A DNA stretch of 64,000 bases from Entophlyctis helioformis (GCA_025526915.1 JAHLKH010000155.1:1-64000); one strand, 5' to 3'. Counted from the first letter of the stretch, positions 30,569-44,023 are shown. Notes: generated by a model not told the origin, from the sequence alone. Translations and numbers: made by a program.

Positions 30569-32856
30569 ATGGCGACCGCCGACTGGCACCATCTCACCGT
30601 GTGTGTCGCAGACGCCGACTCGCTCATTGGTGCGTTGCCCTCGTTCTTGTCGTCGTTGGTGCATGAAAGAGTTGCAGATCTGCGTGTGTGCCAATGCGTC
30701 ATGCTCTCCTCGCACACCGCGCCGTTGACCGATTGCCTGCTCACCAGCCAGTCGATCAACCATCCCACAGGCCGCGCCGTGGTGGCCGAGCTCGCCCAGG
30801 GCCGCTTACGCTCGTCGTTCAAGTCCATCACGGCCCTGTCCTGCACGTCGCCCTTGGCTGCCATGGCCCCCGGCGAGCTTCCGCCGTCCCAGCCACCATC
30901 GCCGTCCCCATACGCACACGCATACACACACGCATACACACACCCGCACTCACACGCACACGCATTCGCTCCATCGCCTTCTACCCATGACTCATTCATC
31001 GCACCAACCAGCGCACCACCGCCACTACCCCTTCCGCTGCAGCCCGACAGCTTCAGTCTCGACCCCGCGTCAACCCTCGACAACGTGCATCGCGTCGCGC
31101 TGGCCGACCACGCCGACCCACATGCGCTCGCGCATCTCCTCGCTGCCCACGACTGCGTGTGCATCGTACCATCATCCATTGCCGATCGCCTGACAACGAC
31201 CTTGGCCATCATCGATGCGTGCACAGCCGCCGGCCTCAACAATGTCGTGCTCGTGTCGGCTGCGCATCCCGAATGGGTGTCTGCGTCGGCATCGCCGCGG
31301 CTGTTCGAGTTTCGCCAGATCGAGCATGCGCTCAAGGCATCGGGCATTGCTGGACACTGCATCTTGCGGTATGTTGACGGCATCGCGTGTGTGTGTGCGT
31401 GTATGGCTCCTGTGCGTGCAGTGGGCTGCATAGACTCACATGTCCAATGCACACGACACCAGACCCACGTTCCTGCAGCAGTACTTTTCGTACTGGGTGC
31501 GCGATGTGGTGCGCAAAGGCGTGCTGGCCATGTCGATCCACAACGGCATGCTCGCTCCAGTGCACGTATCGGGTAACCGTCTTGATGCACGCCTCTTGCT
31601 GCCCCATCCGGTCGTGCACAGACTGACGTTTGGACACAGATGTCGCCAAGACCGTCGCTGCCATGGTGGGCTCGCGCAGTGTGCACGGCCCGCACATGTG
31701 TCCGTCGTACCGCTCGACGGTGCACATGCTGTCGGGCCCGCACGCCATGACCGGCCACGACATGGCCGACGTGTTTGCGGCTGCCATTGCGAGCTCGGCG
31801 GCGTCGGCCAACACACCGGCCATCGCACCACAGACAGGCAAGCCGACGATGACGTCCACCATGACGACCATGACGGCCGGCATCACGTTTGCATCCAACT
31901 CGCGCAACGAGATGCGGCGGCTGCTGGAAAAGAGTGGCGCGCCGCCCGCCGACGTGGACCTCATTCTCGAGATGATGGACGCCGCCCGCCGTGACGCTCC
32001 TGCCGCTCTCGCCACCCTCGCCCTCGCGTCCTCCTATGTCGACACCGCCTCGTCTGTCACGGTACCCGCTGCTCTGCCCGACGATCCCATGGACAGCACG
32101 ACGTCGAGCGACCATGTCGCAGCAGCAGCCTCCACCAGCCACCGACACCACGTCCGCACACACAGCCGCACACACAACAACAACGCCAACAACAACCACA
32201 ACGCGTTTGGATACCATCCGTACCGATCGGCACCGGCATCGCCGGCCCTGCCTCTCGCGGTGACGACGGCAGCAGCAGCACACAACACCGACCCGGGTGC
32301 CGTGTCCATGCAGTGGACGCTGTCGGCATCGCCCACCACGCACATGATGCTCTATCCGCCCCTGCCGTCCGCGCCGCCGTCGCCGTCGATGCACATGCCC
32401 GTGTCGGCCGAGCTGCCTGCGTTTACGCTCACGTCTGCGCCGAGCAGCAGCAGTGTCGGTGTCGGTGTTGGTGGTAGTGGTGGTAGTGGTGGTTTCAATG
32501 GCGGTGTCGGTGGTTGTGTCGGTGGTGTGTCCAACATGCACGCGACGGCAACCGACACGATGGCGGCGGCAGCGACGGGATCGGGATCAGACGCGGCTGC
32601 GGCCGGCATCGGGTTGTGTGCGGCTGGCGCTCCGTGCACATTGACGCCCGGTGCCGTCACGCCCGTGCTTGCTCCGCAGTCACTCTACAGCGCGGGGTGT
32701 GGCAGTGGCAGTGGTGGCATGGCTGGCACGAACGCGGCTGTCGTGGCGAAATCCAGCGTGCTCGTGTCGGGTGCCGTGCGTCGGTTCACTGGCACAGAGC
32801 CGCTTGCACTCGGTGTCTATCTGCGCGAAGCGCTGTCTGCTGTCATGAGCGACTGA
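30569..32856 (+). CDS. NmrA-like (atypical SDR) protein with long low-complexity inserts
   Basis: Exons 30569-31368, 31463-31572, 31640-32856 join in phase to 708 residues. An in-frame ATG at 30494 would add 25 residues. The joined core matches the NmrA/NAD(P)-binding group: NNVVLVSAAHPEW, FEFRQIEHALKASGIAGHCILRPTFLQQYF, then APVHVSDVAKTVAAMVG (the DVA motif near the substrate pocket) and a segment corresponding to the xGP...T..E region. The canonical GxxGxxG nucleotide motif is not visible at the N terminus (VADADSLIG instead), so NAD(P) binding is doubtful. About 90 residues rich in Ala/His/Tyr/Thr/Pro interrupt the fold, and about 250 residues of Ser/Thr/Gly/His low complexity follow it, making it roughly twice the usual length. 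NmrA-type proteins act as redox-sensing regulators or reductases; the role here is unknown. Confidence 0.75.
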
Positions 32857-33223
32857 TGTCTGATTGCGTATTGCCTTCCCCCCTCTCTCCCCTCATTCCT
32901 CACTTGTTTGCACATGCGTCTCGCTTGCCGGGTTTGTTGTCGGTGGCTTGTCAATACACACCTGACTGTCTGACGCGAGGTTTGAAGGTCTGTGCACCGT
33001 CATGCTACACCAGTACAGCGTATCATTATCATCATATCATCATCATCATCATCGTCAGGGCAGAGCAAAGAGTAACAGACGGTCGGGCTGGAGGGATCGC
33101 TATATAGAGGAAGAGAGGCGGCGGCACAAAACAAGGACAGCAAAGAAAAAGGACAGAAAGACAAAGAGAGACAGAGAGAGGGAGAGAGGGAGTGAGAGAG
33201 ACACATCCAGCGTACGCGATGGC

Positions 33224-35374
33224 TCAGCGCCGAATACGCGACATGACACGGTGGTCGCCAGCCGTTTCCAGCAACGAGTCGCGCAGAGCGTATTCAACGG
33301 CGGGCAAGAACGCCACAACGACAGTCAAGTCATCGCGCCACGAGCGTGCCTCGCCCGCCGGCCGAATCGTCAGCATGCGCGACACCATGCGATCACTGGC
33401 ACTGCCGCCGCGGCCGACGCCGTCCGACAGGGCCACGCGGATGGCGTGCGTGGCGGCATTGTTGTGGTGCACGCGGTATTTTGACGGGCTGTCGAGGAAA
33501 TCGCCAATGATGCGCACGAGCTGCGTGGAGGACGCTGGGGCCGGGTCGCCCGCCTTGCCGTGCATCAGGTCAAACATGCCGTCTGACGCTAGCACGATGA
33601 AGCCGTCGGCTGGCGTCAGCGCGTGGTGCACCACGTCGGGCTTGGCCGTGATGTCTGTCACACATTGTTGTTGTTGTGAGTGAGTGAGCGAGTAAGCGAG
33701 TGAGTGACGGGTTGTCAAACGACGCGCCAACGCCAGCCAGACAACGTACATGGCGGCGTGTAACAAAACTGTGGGATCTGCCAGCCGTGTCGCAGACGCA
33801 GGTTAGACAAGAGTGCCGTCATGCGCTGTTGCGTGTCCAGCGGCCATTTGAAGCGGGCATCACCAAACGCTGGAAGGCCAGTCATGTCAGTATCCACTGT
33901 CCGTCAGGGCGGGACCGGCAAGCAGAGTGGCTTGCCTCGCGAAGGCATCATGTTGCCGAGAACGCGCATCGGGTGGCCGGCCGACCGACGAAAGGCGACC
34001 GTCTGCTCTTCGCCGGGATGCGCGCGCCGCAGGGCCTCGAGCTCGCTCGGCGTGTCGGGCTGGTGGTCGATTGACAGCGGTTTGGCGTGCCAGACACCGT
34101 CGTCGCCCCTGGATCCCAGGATCGCGCGACTGTCCAGCATACATCGTGTGGTTGTGTCAGTCCAACGCGCTCACGAACAGTCGGATAACACAAAAAGTGA
34201 CTTGCCAGTCGCCGGCGTTTGCAACGTAGAGATCGGATCCGGTGATGTAAGCGGAGACGGCACACGAGCCAGCGAGTGCGGGCATGAGCCGGTGAGCCGC
34301 CTCCAACCGCACCGAGGCGGGCAGCGCGGCAATGTCCTTGACCGACATGTCGTCAAAGCCCTGGATGACCCGCGCGGGCAGGCTGAGCAGATCGGCATCG
34401 AGATGCACAAACGCGGACGTGAGGGCCGCGCGCACCACGGACGGCGGCAGCGGGCTATCGCTGTTACCGGCCGGCTGCAGCGATCGCGCCGTCGACAGCG
34501 CGGCGGCCATGTATTTGGGCAGACTCAAAGCGACCGTGCGAGCGCAGTGCACGTCCCAGTGACCTGCATGCGACGTTTGGTCCGTGCCCAACACGTGTGT
34601 GATCAAGATGATGGTGAGTAAGGCACCATGAGGGATCCGGCCATCTCGATGCGTGCACAGGCCAATACCAATCCACTGTCACGCACCGTCCATGACGCCC
34701 AGCAGCACGCCGTCGTCTGCCACGCAGCTGCTCGTCACTGCAGCAGCAGCCGTAGCCGTTGTCGCTGTAGCAGTCGTCGCTTTGGATGCCGGTGTTGTGG
34801 ATGCTGCCGAGGACACGGCGTGGCAAAAGTGCGCGTCCTCGATCGGGTCGTTGGAGGCCAGCTCGCAGGCATCCACGCGCACCACGACAGGCTCGATCGA
34901 CGGCGGCGTCACGGCAAACGACTGGCCGGCACACAGCCGCTGGGCAATGGCCGACGGCGCCATGTCGGGGATGCCCGGCGGCAGGTTGTGCTCGTGGCGC
35001 TCCATCTCGGTCTCGGTCTCGTCGTGCTCGTGCTCGTTGTTGATATCGTTGCCGTTGTGGATGCGATTGGCAGCCGGTGCGGCCTGCGGGTGGTGCGTGT
35101 GGTGGTGCGACGGCGGCTTGTGTGCCGAGCCGCTGTGCAGCGAGTGCGGGCGTCCGAAGCCCGCCAGCTGCGCCAGCTGGTCGCTGGAGCGTGTGCGGTA
35201 CGAGCGGGACGCTGGCTGGCTGGCGGGTGCACGGCTGGACGCCAGCAGCTGTCTGAAAGGCGTCTGGCTGCTCAGCCGCGCAATCGGCAGCGGGCATGCT
35301 GGCAGTCGCAGGGCTGCAAGTGAGCGTGTGCCTGAGCGTGCGGCAGCCGCCCTCAGCATCATCGTCGTCGTCAT
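33224..35374 (-). CDS. Mitochondrial PP2C phosphatase, pyruvate dehydrogenase phosphatase type
   Basis: Minus-strand exons 35374-34687, 34563-34206, 34129-33936, 33869-33750, 33654-33224; 596 residues, all phases match. The N terminus (MMLRAAAARSGTRSLAALRL) is a mitochondrial presequence, followed by a His/Ser-rich segment. PP2C motifs appear in order: SNDPIEDAHF (metal Asp), GVLLGVMDG then HWDVHCARTVALSLPKY (DGH across intron 1), VANAGDCRAILGSRG (formed across intron 2), GNMMPSRAFGDARFKWPLD (across intron 3), TPPYITAKPDV, FIVLASDGMFD and WRDDLTVVVAF. The SRAFGDxRFKW and TPPY signatures are those of PDP/Ptc5-6 phosphatases, which dephosphorylate and activate the PDH E1-alpha subunit in the matrix. 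Introns 2 and 3 have GC donors (GCAAGT, GCAAGC). The start could be Met 35362 rather than 35374. Confidence 0.88.
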
Positions 35375-35385
35375 TGCGGTCGTGG

Positions 35386-35416
<31 letters not shown>

Positions 35417-36204
35417 AGGCATCGGCGGGAAGCGCGGGCAGCCACTTGCCGCACGACGTCGCCGCCCAGATCCATGGCGCGTGAGAGTCGGGCGCTGATT
35501 GGCTGGCTGGACTGGGCTTGAGCGTCGGGCGCTGATTGGCCCGCCACCGAGGCTCACGCGGGCAGAGCCAGCCAAGCATCGCCGTGCAGGGCCGAGCCGG
35601 CGATCGACTTGCCGACAAGCGTGAAGGGCCACAGTCTTGCAGGTTGGTGCTTGTCGCTGGACGCTGGCATCTGACATCTGGCATCTGGCCGCTACTGCTG
35701 ACATCTGACGTCTGGCTGCTCGGCCGTGGCATCGCTCGCAAGCTTCGCCTCCTTGTTCGATTTGGCACACGGCGAGCCCATCGACGACGCCTGCTGCCGG
35801 TCTCGCTCCGACTCCTGCCGCTCCAACGTGCTCTTGCCACTGCTTCCCGTCCGTCCGCTGCCCGGCACCTGCGTGTGCGTGTATCTGTTAGTCGGGCTGT
35901 TAGTCCGTGTGCCAGTCTGTTACTCTGTCTGTCTGTTACTCTGTCTGTCTGTTACTCTGTCTGTCTGTTACTCTGTCTGGCTGACGCTTGACTGTCTGGC
36001 TGCCCGCCCGTCTGGCTGCCCGCCCGCCCTGCGATGACGCAACGGGGACATGTACGACGGGCGGCCCAAACAACCCACATCATCATCACACCATCGCACA
36101 GCTTAGCATACAGCTTAGCTCAGCATAGCACCGCACACAGTTACAGCTACAACCACCACCACCACTACAACCACCACCACCACCTCCACCACCAGCACTA
36201 GCAG
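35375..36204. other. Divergent intergenic region between PDH phosphatase and NIPA genes
   Basis: Expected to hold both promoters. It contains a four-copy tandem of TCTGTCTGTTACTCTG-like units at about 35920-35980 and (ACC)n at about 36143-36195 immediately before the NIPA start. No TATA element or coding sequence stands out. Confidence 0.5.
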
Positions 36205-38144
36205 ATGGCAGGCGGCGGTGCCATAGCGTCCGACGCCCCGTCGTGGTACCAGCCCGTGGGCATCTCGCTCGCCCTCATGTCGGGCTTCTTCATCGGCCTG
36301 TCGCTCATCCTGCAGAAGAAGGGCCTGCTCGAGACCAAGGAGACCTCGCTCGAGACCGGCAACGACCGGGCCTATCTCAAGAACACCTTCTGGTGGCTGG
36401 GCATGCTCTGCAGTGCGTCTTGTCGTCTTGTCTTCTATGCGTCTATGCGTCTATGCGTCTAATTGCCCTTTCTATGCTGCCCTGCGCCGCCCTGCGCCGT
36501 CTCTCGGATCCACGACGCACACGAAATACCGCCTGCCCGCCTGCCGCCTGCCTTCTAACAACACACGCACGCACACACACGCACACGCACACAACCTTCT
36601 CGCCTCCCATCGCCAGTGGCCATTGGCGAGGTCTCCAACTTTGGCGCCTACGCCTTTGCCCCAACCATCCTCGTCACGCCCCTCGGCGCCATCTCCGTCG
36701 TCGTCAGGTAAGCTCCGCCGATCGCACTGCACTGCACCCGCACCGCATCCTGACACACTGCCCCTCCCACAACCACAACGACAACCACAGCGCCATCCTG
36801 TCCGTCCTGTTCCTCAAGGAAAAGCTCAACTTCTCGGGCACGGCCGGCATCTGTCTGTGCATCATTGGCGCAACCATCATCGTGCTGCACGGCCCAACGT
36901 CGACCGCCACAGAGACCATCCCCGCCTTCATGTCGTTTGTCATGGCTCCTGGTAACTTTCTCCGCTCGATCGCCGCCTTGCTGCCAGTCTAGCCCTGCCC
37001 CGCCGTCGTCTAACCCCTCCTGCTCGTATCTCCTTACCCCGCCGCGACAGGCTTCCTGACGTTCTCGTCCCTCTGCCTCATCTTTGTGTGCTACATGATC
37101 TTCCACATGGCGCCGCGCTACGGCCACGTCCATCCCATCGTGTACATCTCCATCACGTCCACCGTCGGCGCGTTCCTGGTCAACGCCGCCCAGGGCTTTG
37201 GCTCGTCGCTCGTCTACTCGCTGCGCTACTGGCAGACAGACAACCAGTTCATCCAGTGGCCCATCTACCCGCTCTTCGTCTTCATCGTCATCACCGTCAT
37301 CCTGCAGGTCGACTTTCTCAACCGTGCCCTCGGCCACTTTTCCACGTCCATTGTCACGCCCGTGTACTTTGTCTTTTTCTCGTCGGCCACGCTCGTGACG
37401 TCGGCCGTCCTCTACCAGGGCTTCAACGTCAAGACCGTCATCGACGGCATTTCCATCGTGCTGGGCTTCTCCGTCATTGTCATTGGCGTGGCCCTGCTCT
37501 TCCAGTACAACCTCAAGCTCAACAAGATGCAGGTGCGCTTCATCGAGGACATCAACGACGCCGACAATGACGACGAGGAGCAGCAGAGCGACCAGAACCC
37601 GCTCAAGCTCATGGCCGAGTCGTTCCCGCTGCACCCAAAGGCCAAATCGTCGCGCTCGAGTCTGCCGGACCCGTCCCATCCCGACGGCCGTCGGCTCGGC
37701 GCGGGCATGGGCAGCGGCATGGGCGGCGGCCACGGCGACCATCACGCGGGCCCGTCGTCCGGATCCGGCGCCACGTACATTCGCCAAGAGGCCGCACCCG
37801 TAACGAGCGTCGCAACCGCTCCGCCCATGCAGGGCGATGTCGGTCTGGTGCAGCAGGTGGCTGCAGCTGCGGCGGCTGCCGCTGCCGCCGTGCCTGTGCC
37901 CATGCCCATGTCCATGCCGGTCTTGGCTGGAAATGGTCTGGACAGCTCGCCGTCTGGCGCTGGACCGTCGACCTCTCAGCAGCAGCAGCAACTCCACGGA
38001 TCTGCACAGATTCTTGTGCAGCCGCAGCCCGCGTCGTCGCAGCAGCCGTACGTTTACCAGGCGCTGCCCATGGCGTCCCAGCAGCCCTTGCCGCAATCGC
38101 CTGCCATCCAGTCGCGTCACACGCACCACCAGCACACGCACTCT

Positions 38145-38187
<43 letters not shown>

Positions 38188-39380
38188 ACACGGCGGGCTC
38201 CGGGTCCATGACCGCGGCTAGCGGCCGTAGTGCCAATGCCAACACCGCCGCGCACCTGCATGGCAGCGATCCATCCATGGCGGGCCGGTATGAAAGCACC
38301 AGCGACAGCCACGTCGCGTCGCCGCAGGACCCTCTCCTGTCCTCCAACGCGACGGCGGCCGTGATGACGGGCGGCACTGGCGTCACAACCCTCAACACCG
38401 AGGGCGGCGACGAGGAAGACGACGAGGATGTGGAGGACGATGAGGAGGAGGAGGACGGCGACGGCGACGGAGATGAGGACGAGGATGACGAGGAGGATGA
38501 CGACGGCGATGCCGAAGAGCAGCAGCCCGTGTCGGTCGTTCTCCCGCAGCACTTGCAGCAGCGGCCTGCACCGTTTGGATCTGGTAATCTGACGGGTCCA
38601 GGTGCGTCAACACAACAGCCATCTCAGTCGCAGCAATCTCAGTCGCAGTCTCAGCAGCCGCAGCAGTCTCAGCCACAGCCGAGCACGGCACTGCCATCGC
38701 CGTTTGGACTTGGACCGTCTAGCCCGAGCGGTACTGGCCGTGCTGGTGGGCTGCCGCCTGTGCGTCGGCCGCCGCCCCCGCCTGTGAATGGTGTCGCGAC
38801 GTCTGCAGCACCGTCCGCGGGTCTCGGCATTGGCGAGTCGCCACTTCCAACATCGTCGTCACAGTCGCAACCGCAACGGCCGCCCTCTAATGCCGTGTCG
38901 CCTGGACAGTACGCCTACAGCAACAGCAACAGCAACAGCAACCATCCGATGCCGCCTTTGCAGCAGCAGGCGTCTGTCGACGAGAGCGACTACAACACCG
39001 AGGAAGACTTTTCGTCACAGATGGGGGACGACGCGTCGTCGATTGCGGCCTCGTCCATTATGCAGGGCCGGCACCAGCCGCCCGTGTCGCTGCCCATGTC
39101 TGTGCCCGTGCCCGCATCGCGCGTCGGCGGCAACACTCTTGGTATCGGCAATGGTAACGGCATGGCGCGGCCATGGCAGCAGCAGCAGCCGGCCTATGTG
39201 GCGCAAGGGCAGCAGCCGGGACACTTGTCGGCAGCGCCTGGCCAGCACGCGCAGCACGGGTTGATGCCCAAGACGGGTCTGGCCAACTCCATCTATGATG
39301 ACGATGACGACAATTCGCGGTCGGATGTCGCGGCTGTCGATGGCGTGGCGGGGCCGGCGGGTGTTGTGCGCGGCGTCTGA
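36205..39380 (+). CDS. NIPA-family Mg2+ transporter with very long Gln/acidic tail
   Basis: Exons 36205-36412, 36617-36707, 36791-36951, 37051-39380 give 929 residues. Residues 1 to about 315 are a complete NIPA (DMT superfamily) membrane domain: GISLALMSGFFIGLSLILQK, KGLL, MAIGEVSNFGAYAFAPTILV, TPLGAISVVVSAILSVLFL, FLKEKLNFSGTAG, then HPIVYISITSTVGAFLV and further helices to ALLFQYNLKL, about nine in all. NIPA proteins transport Mg2+ across plasma or endosomal membranes. The remaining about 610 residues are cytoplasmic low complexity: poly-Ala, poly-Gln (38145-38181), an Asp/Glu block (38401-38520) and Ser/Gln/Pro repeats. Family members usually end soon after the last helix, so this tail is the odd feature; it is in the same exon and frame, with no sign of a missed stop. 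It is convergent with DPM1. Confidence 0.92.
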
Positions 39381-41142
<1,762 letters not shown>

Positions 41143-41188
41143 GGCGGCGTCGTTGGCGTCGTTGTTTGCAATCTGCTCACTGTTCGCA

Positions 41189-43281
41189 ATGTCGCGCCAA
41201 GTGCAGGCGCAGCGTCACGGCCGTGCGGGTGCGGGTGCGACTGCGACGCAGCCTCGCCACAGCTACGACCACCACAACCACCACAACCACCAGCACAGCG
41301 GCCAGCCCCCGTTCCGCGGGCAGCAGCAGCACATTCCGTTCATCGCGCAGTGGCGTGGCCGCACCCGCCCGCTGCTCATGGAGCCCATGTTGAGCGTGAA
41401 CAACGTGCGCTTCTGCGTCGTGCTGCTGAGTGCTGCCTTCGTGCCTATCTGCTGCCCATCTGCTGACGCTGCCGCCTTGGCCTCTGCCAGCTCAAGCCCA
41501 TCAAGTCGTCGCCGCTGGCCGTGGCCGCCGCCCCCTTACTGCTGTATCCGTCGTGGTGGGGCCACGAGGAGCACCGTCCGCCGCTTGCCGCCGTCCATCT
41601 GAACGCCCAGCAGCCAGCGACAACGGCGACGACCAAGACCGACGCTGGACGCGCTTCTCTGTCGCGTCCGCCTGCTGCTGGCACCAAGACCAAGGCCGAT
41701 GCCGCTCACAGCCACCGCTTGGACAGCGGCTTGGACAGCGGCCTGGCATCCCTCGAGCAGCACACGTTCCGCATCGCCAATCCAAGCAGACTGCCGCCTG
41801 CAGAGGCGTGGGGTCCGCTGGCCACAGACTATCCATGCAAGTCACGCTCGTTGCCGCAGCCATTGCAGCCATTGCAGCCATTGCATCCTGCCCGTCCAGC
41901 TGCTGACTCGGCCATTCCCTGCATGTGCACTCTCGCCATATAGACCCCAAGCGACTGGTCGACGAGGCGACGCAGACCGATCGCGCCAAACAAGCCGTGC
42001 TCGTGTCAGCCGCAACACAAACAAGCAGTCGCCGCTCATTGCCCGCGTCTGTCCAGCCGTCTCCGTTCACAAAGCCAGGAACACGGTCGAGCATGGCGTA
42101 TCGTGCACCACAGTCTCCCTCACCTTCTCCGTCACCTTCACCAGACCTGAGCTTGCCCCGCAATCCCCGCCTGATTCGCACGCATCTGCCACGCCAAGAC
42201 TGGCTGCATCGCAAAACTCGTCTCCCTCGCCAACGCGCAGGTCAAGGTCCCACCACCAGCAGCAAGCACATACGCCGGTCGCCCTGTGACGCCATCCATG
42301 TCCATCATCACGTCGCTGCGGCATGCCAAACAGCAGCACCATCATCATCGGCAGTCGGCGTCTCGCTCTGTGCACAAGCGTCGGCAGTCGCCTTCTCTTG
42401 ACCGTGTTCCATCGCGTGATGTCGACCAGGGATCATTGCGTCGCCTGCATCAGGCTACACCGGCATCGGCCCACACACCTGGCGGTCCCGTGCCGCCTCC
42501 TGTTGCGTTTGAGATTCCGATCCACTCCATGTCTGCGTCTGTGTCGCGGTCACGATCTCAGTCACCATCCCGCTCACAGTCGCGCTCACGCTCACGCACA
42601 CAGTCGCAGTCGCCACAACGCCAACAGCCACGCCAGCCAGCGTCTGGAACGCCATCGCGAATCTTTGGCCTCGATCAGTTCAGTTTCCGTGACCACAGCA
42701 CAGCGACCACGACGACCACTGCAAGTGCCTCGGCCCTTGCCGACACTGGCCGTGCAGGTGTTGGCGAGAGCGACCAGTATGCCGACGACGAGTTGTCGTC
42801 GCAACGCCAGTCGCGGCACAGACCCACATCGCGCAGTAGCCATCCACACCATGCAAGCAGCAGCCGGATCCTCGACTCCACGCACAAAGCCCGCAGTGCC
42901 AGCCGAGACAGAGGCACAAGCCGAGGCAGCAGCAAGAGCCCGTCTCGGCTCGCTTCTCGCAGCCCTGACCGCAGCCATACCGGCATCCTCAACAAAAGCA
43001 GCCGGTCGATGGGCGGTGTGTCGTTTGCGTCACACGCGTTCATCCCGGGCAACGCGCCGACGCGGCTGCACGCCGCCCTGCACCGCCGGTCTGGCGACCG
43101 CCATCTCATGGATGTGGTCGACAGCTTCCTGGGCAGCAGCTTCATTGACTGTCTGGACCTCACGCGGCTGGATGACACTACCACTACCACGGAGACGACG
43201 GCGTCGACGCTCGAGTCTGGCTCGGTGTCGACACGCGACAAGAGCTTTGGCATCGGCCGAGTGACGAGGTCGTATGTCTGA
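41189..43281 (+). CDS. Unrecognised Ser/Arg/Gln-rich protein with TQT motifs
   Basis: Tentative exons: 41189 to 41404 (or 41395), 41491-41836, 41944 to about 42100-42240, then about 42241-43281. The 41837-41943 intron is GC-AG (GCAAGT) and joins in phase. I recognise no domain. The N-terminal part is His/Gln-rich; a more ordered stretch LKPIKSSPLAVAAAPLLLYP with WWGHEEH follows. Then come two closely spaced TQT motifs (DEATQTDR and SAATQTSS), the core of LC8 dynein light-chain binding sites. The rest is strongly Ser/Arg-rich (SRSRSQSPSRSQSRSRSRTQ), ending with a conserved-looking segment GVSFASHAFIPGNAPTRLHA and DVVDSFLGSSFIDCLDLTRL. The intron between the TQT region and the SR region could not be placed with confidence. 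A scaffold or cytoskeletal role is only suggested by the TQT motifs. Confidence 0.5.
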
Positions 43282-43286
43282 ATAAA
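43281..43286 (+). promoter_or_regulatory. Poly(A) signal AATAAA overlapping the stop codon
   Basis: The TGA at 43279-43281 shares its A with AATAAA, the same arrangement as at 2186-2193. Confidence 0.5.
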
Positions 43287-43346
43287 CGGCCTAGGCACGG
43301 GCAGATGGCAGATGTGTGTGTGTGTGAGCATATGTGCTACGGGTGT

Positions 43347-44021
43347 TTATGCAGGGGATCTGGACGAGGGTGATGAGGGAGACGGCGAGCGGCGCGATGC
43401 TTGCCGACGTTTTGTTGTGCGGCGACGCTTGTGATCGGGTGATGGGGATCTGCTGCTGCTGCTGCTGCTCCTGCTGCTGCTGCTGTTCCGTGAGCGTGAG
43501 GATCGGCTGCTCCTACTGCTTCGACTGCTGCTGTCAGACGAGTCGCTGTCTGAGCCAGACGATCTCGATGAACTGGACGAGCCGGAGCTTGAAGACGATC
43601 TTGATGAATCCGAGTCGGAGCCAGACGAAGACGACGACGAAGACGACGACGAGGGCGACGCTCTGCGTCTGCGCTTTGCAGCCTTTTCCTTGAGGATGCG
43701 GTCGGCCAGGCCCTTGCGCTGCCGCACCAGGTCCATGCCCGTTGCACCACCACTGGCAGCACCACCACTGGCATCGACCGTCTTGCCAGTTGCTGTTGCT
43801 GCCGCCGCCGCCGCCGCCGCTGCTGCAACCCGAGCCTTGCGAACCTGAGCAAGCTGCTTGGTGCGCGACGCCCTCGACACATAGACGGGCTCGTTCTTGC
43901 ACTCGTACGTGTAGTGCCCGGCGGCCAGACACCGCTGGCACTTGCGGTCGGCGGGCGCCGTCGGAAGTCCCTGTCGACGCAGCATCGTCGACTTGTCGGC
44001 CGATTCGCAAACGTTCTGCAT
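43347..44021 (-). CDS. ZCCHC10-like zinc-knuckle protein with RS/SD tail
   Basis: Single exon, 224 residues. One CCHC knuckle (CQRCLAAGHYTYEC) is followed by KNEPVYVSRASRTKQLAQ, which closely parallels the ZCCHC10 signature (CQKCLEFGHWTYEC then Y..RPSRT). A poly-Ala stretch, a basic segment (RILKEKAAKRRRR) and a long Ser/Asp then Ser/Arg tail ending in RRSPSPSSPSSRSPA follow. Such proteins are nuclear and linked to RNA processing, but the function of ZCCHC10 is not well defined. The stop is TAA at 43347-43349. The start codon lies 2 nt from the divergent LDAH start; a second Met (MLRRQGLP) at codon 13 could be the real start. Confidence 0.85.
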   Translation of the reverse strand: MQNVCESADKSTMLRRQGLPTAPADRKCQRCLAAGHYTYECKNEPVYVSRASRTKQLAQVRKARVAAAAAAAAAATATGKTVDASGGAASGGATGMDLVRQRKGLADRILKEKAAKRRRRASPSSSSSSSSSSGSDSDSSRSSSSSGSSSSSRSSGSDSDSSDSSSRSSRSSRSSRSRNSSSSRSSSSSSRSPSPDHKRRRTTKRRQASRRSPSPSSPSSRSPA

Positions 44022-44023
44022 AA

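Noticed and set aside
33936..33950. PDH phosphatase reading through into GKPLCLPVPP
   Set aside because: A GT donor further on would break frame and lose the SRAFGDxRFKW motif; the GC donor restores it exactly.
36648..38552. 634-codon antisense open frame opposite the NIPA gene
   Set aside because: Low-complexity complement of the Gln/acidic tail; the plus strand has a clear membrane transporter with matching splice phases.
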